Source: Paracoccaceae bacterium
GTDB taxonomy: Bacteria; Pseudomonadota; Alphaproteobacteria; Rhodobacterales; Rhodobacteraceae
Assembly (NCBI GenBank): GCA_007128995.1
Contig: SKWJ01000171.1
Span: forward strand, 1 to 6,837
Reading direction: 5' to 3'
Length of the DNA: 6,837 nucleotides
The position numbers and the translations under genes were made by a program. The stretch's first letter is position 1. Each line of letters opens with the position of its first letter. Below, piece after piece: positions 6,547-6,837 of this stretch. The notes beneath the pieces were generated by a model. It had not been told where the DNA came from, did no database searches, and worked only from the letters and a program-made list of their open reading frames with translations.

Positions 6547-6782
6547 CTATCACTATTCGCTCTCGCGTATTCGATCTCAGTTCCTTTTTCTGAACAACAC
6601 TGGGGTCGAAATGCTTAGCTTAGGAAGCAAGAAAATGTAGTTTGTTCATGATGTTGCGGGCTGTTCACCAAATCTGCGCAGTCATCAGGTCCGGAGAATA
6701 CCCGCCCTGAGAGACCGCTTTCGAGCATTCCTCCCCACGGGCCGGTGCTCAGCCCCTCCCGCACAACCCCCGAAAACAACGG
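6547..6782. other. Non-coding stretch after the operon, no gene supported
   Basis: I see no convincing gene here. A short reading frame of 38 codons from ATG 6524 to 6640 overlaps the end of the DUF3883 gene, lacks a clear ribosome binding site and resembles nothing I know. No strong + strand terminator is visible; the nearest hairpins (around 6572-6592 and 6612-6630) have only about four paired bases. Composition changes from mixed to C-rich after about 6690, suggesting the cassette ends around 6640-6690 and host intergenic DNA begins. Confidence 0.5.
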
Positions 6783-6804
6783 AAAAATCCGGCCGCAGCC
6801 GGAT
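6783..6804 (-). terminator. Rho-independent terminator for leftward transcription
   Basis: ATCCGGC (6787-6793) pairs perfectly with GCCGGAT (6798-6804) across a 4-nt CGCA loop. Read on the - strand, the 7-bp GC-rich stem is followed by five T residues (bases 6787-6783). It would end transcripts entering from the right, consistent with a - strand RNA gene ending at about 6831. Confidence 0.65.
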
Positions 6805-6830
6805 CGGGAGAACGCTTTCGCGAGGGCAAG

Positions 6831-6837
6831 TGGCGGA
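6831..6837 (-). tRNA. Possible 3' end of a - strand tRNA (Ser-like), cut by the window edge
   Basis: On the - strand the window opens with TCCGCCA: three acceptor-stem bases, a G discriminator and an encoded CCA tail. This is followed 27 nt later by the stem-loop and U-tract at 6783-6804. TCCGCCA is the usual end of many tRNA-Ser genes; tRNA-Asp genes can end similarly. Only seven bases are visible, so the call rests on this short match plus the well-placed terminator. Confidence 0.3.

Noticed and set aside
6524..6640. A 38-codon reading frame after the DUF3883 gene
   Set aside because: It overlaps the preceding gene, has no clear ribosome binding site and no recognisable sequence features.
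648..6676. A 9-bp direct repeat CCAAATCTG at 648-656 and 6668-6676, flanking the cassette like an att pair
   Set aside because: A 9-mer shared by two stretches of about 100 bases each is expected by chance in a few percent of comparisons, and I chose the stretches after the fact. The left copy also leaves the recombinase outside the unit.

Overview
The window looks like a piece of alphaproteobacterial chromosome or integrative element. The left edge is very GC-rich (45 of the first 60 bases are G or C). It carries a pair often seen in that class: the C-terminus of a large serine recombinase overlapping a small helix-turn-helix protein. The DNA from about 600 to 6550 is visibly less GC-rich (27 of 60 bases in 1561-1620) and has the look of a horizontally acquired defence cassette.

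Layout, all genes on the + strand. (1) 3-212: the end of a serine recombinase. (2) 209-589: a KorB/ParB-like HTH protein that overlaps the recombinase stop. (3) 590-760: a non-coding gap with a plausible sigma70-type promoter whose -10 box sits inside a tandem 8-bp repeat. This precedes a 71-aa ribbon-helix-helix protein (761-976), which could repress its own promoter. (4) 1029-6546: five tightly packed genes, joined by two 4-bp ATGA overlaps and then gaps of 1 and 2 nt. They encode a beta-class N4/N6 amino-methyltransferase, a small BglII/BamHI-like protein, a ParB/sulfiredoxin-fold protein with an HTH, an SNF2-type helicase/translocase, and a winged-helix-like plus DUF3883 (PD-(D/E)XK) protein. 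(5) 6547-6837: no convincing gene. It holds a stem-loop with a U-tract for transcripts arriving from the right on the - strand, and the last seven bases look like the CCA end of a - strand tRNA.

Working model (inference): the five-gene operon is a multi-subunit, ATP-dependent restriction-modification-like system. The methyltransferase would mark self DNA. The BglII-like protein would read the site, since two of its three expected metal ligands appear to be replaced. The ParB-like protein would load or spread on DNA, the SNF2 protein would translocate, and the DUF3883 protein would cut. I do not recognise this exact gene set as a named system. Family assignments come from motifs read by eye; no database search was run.
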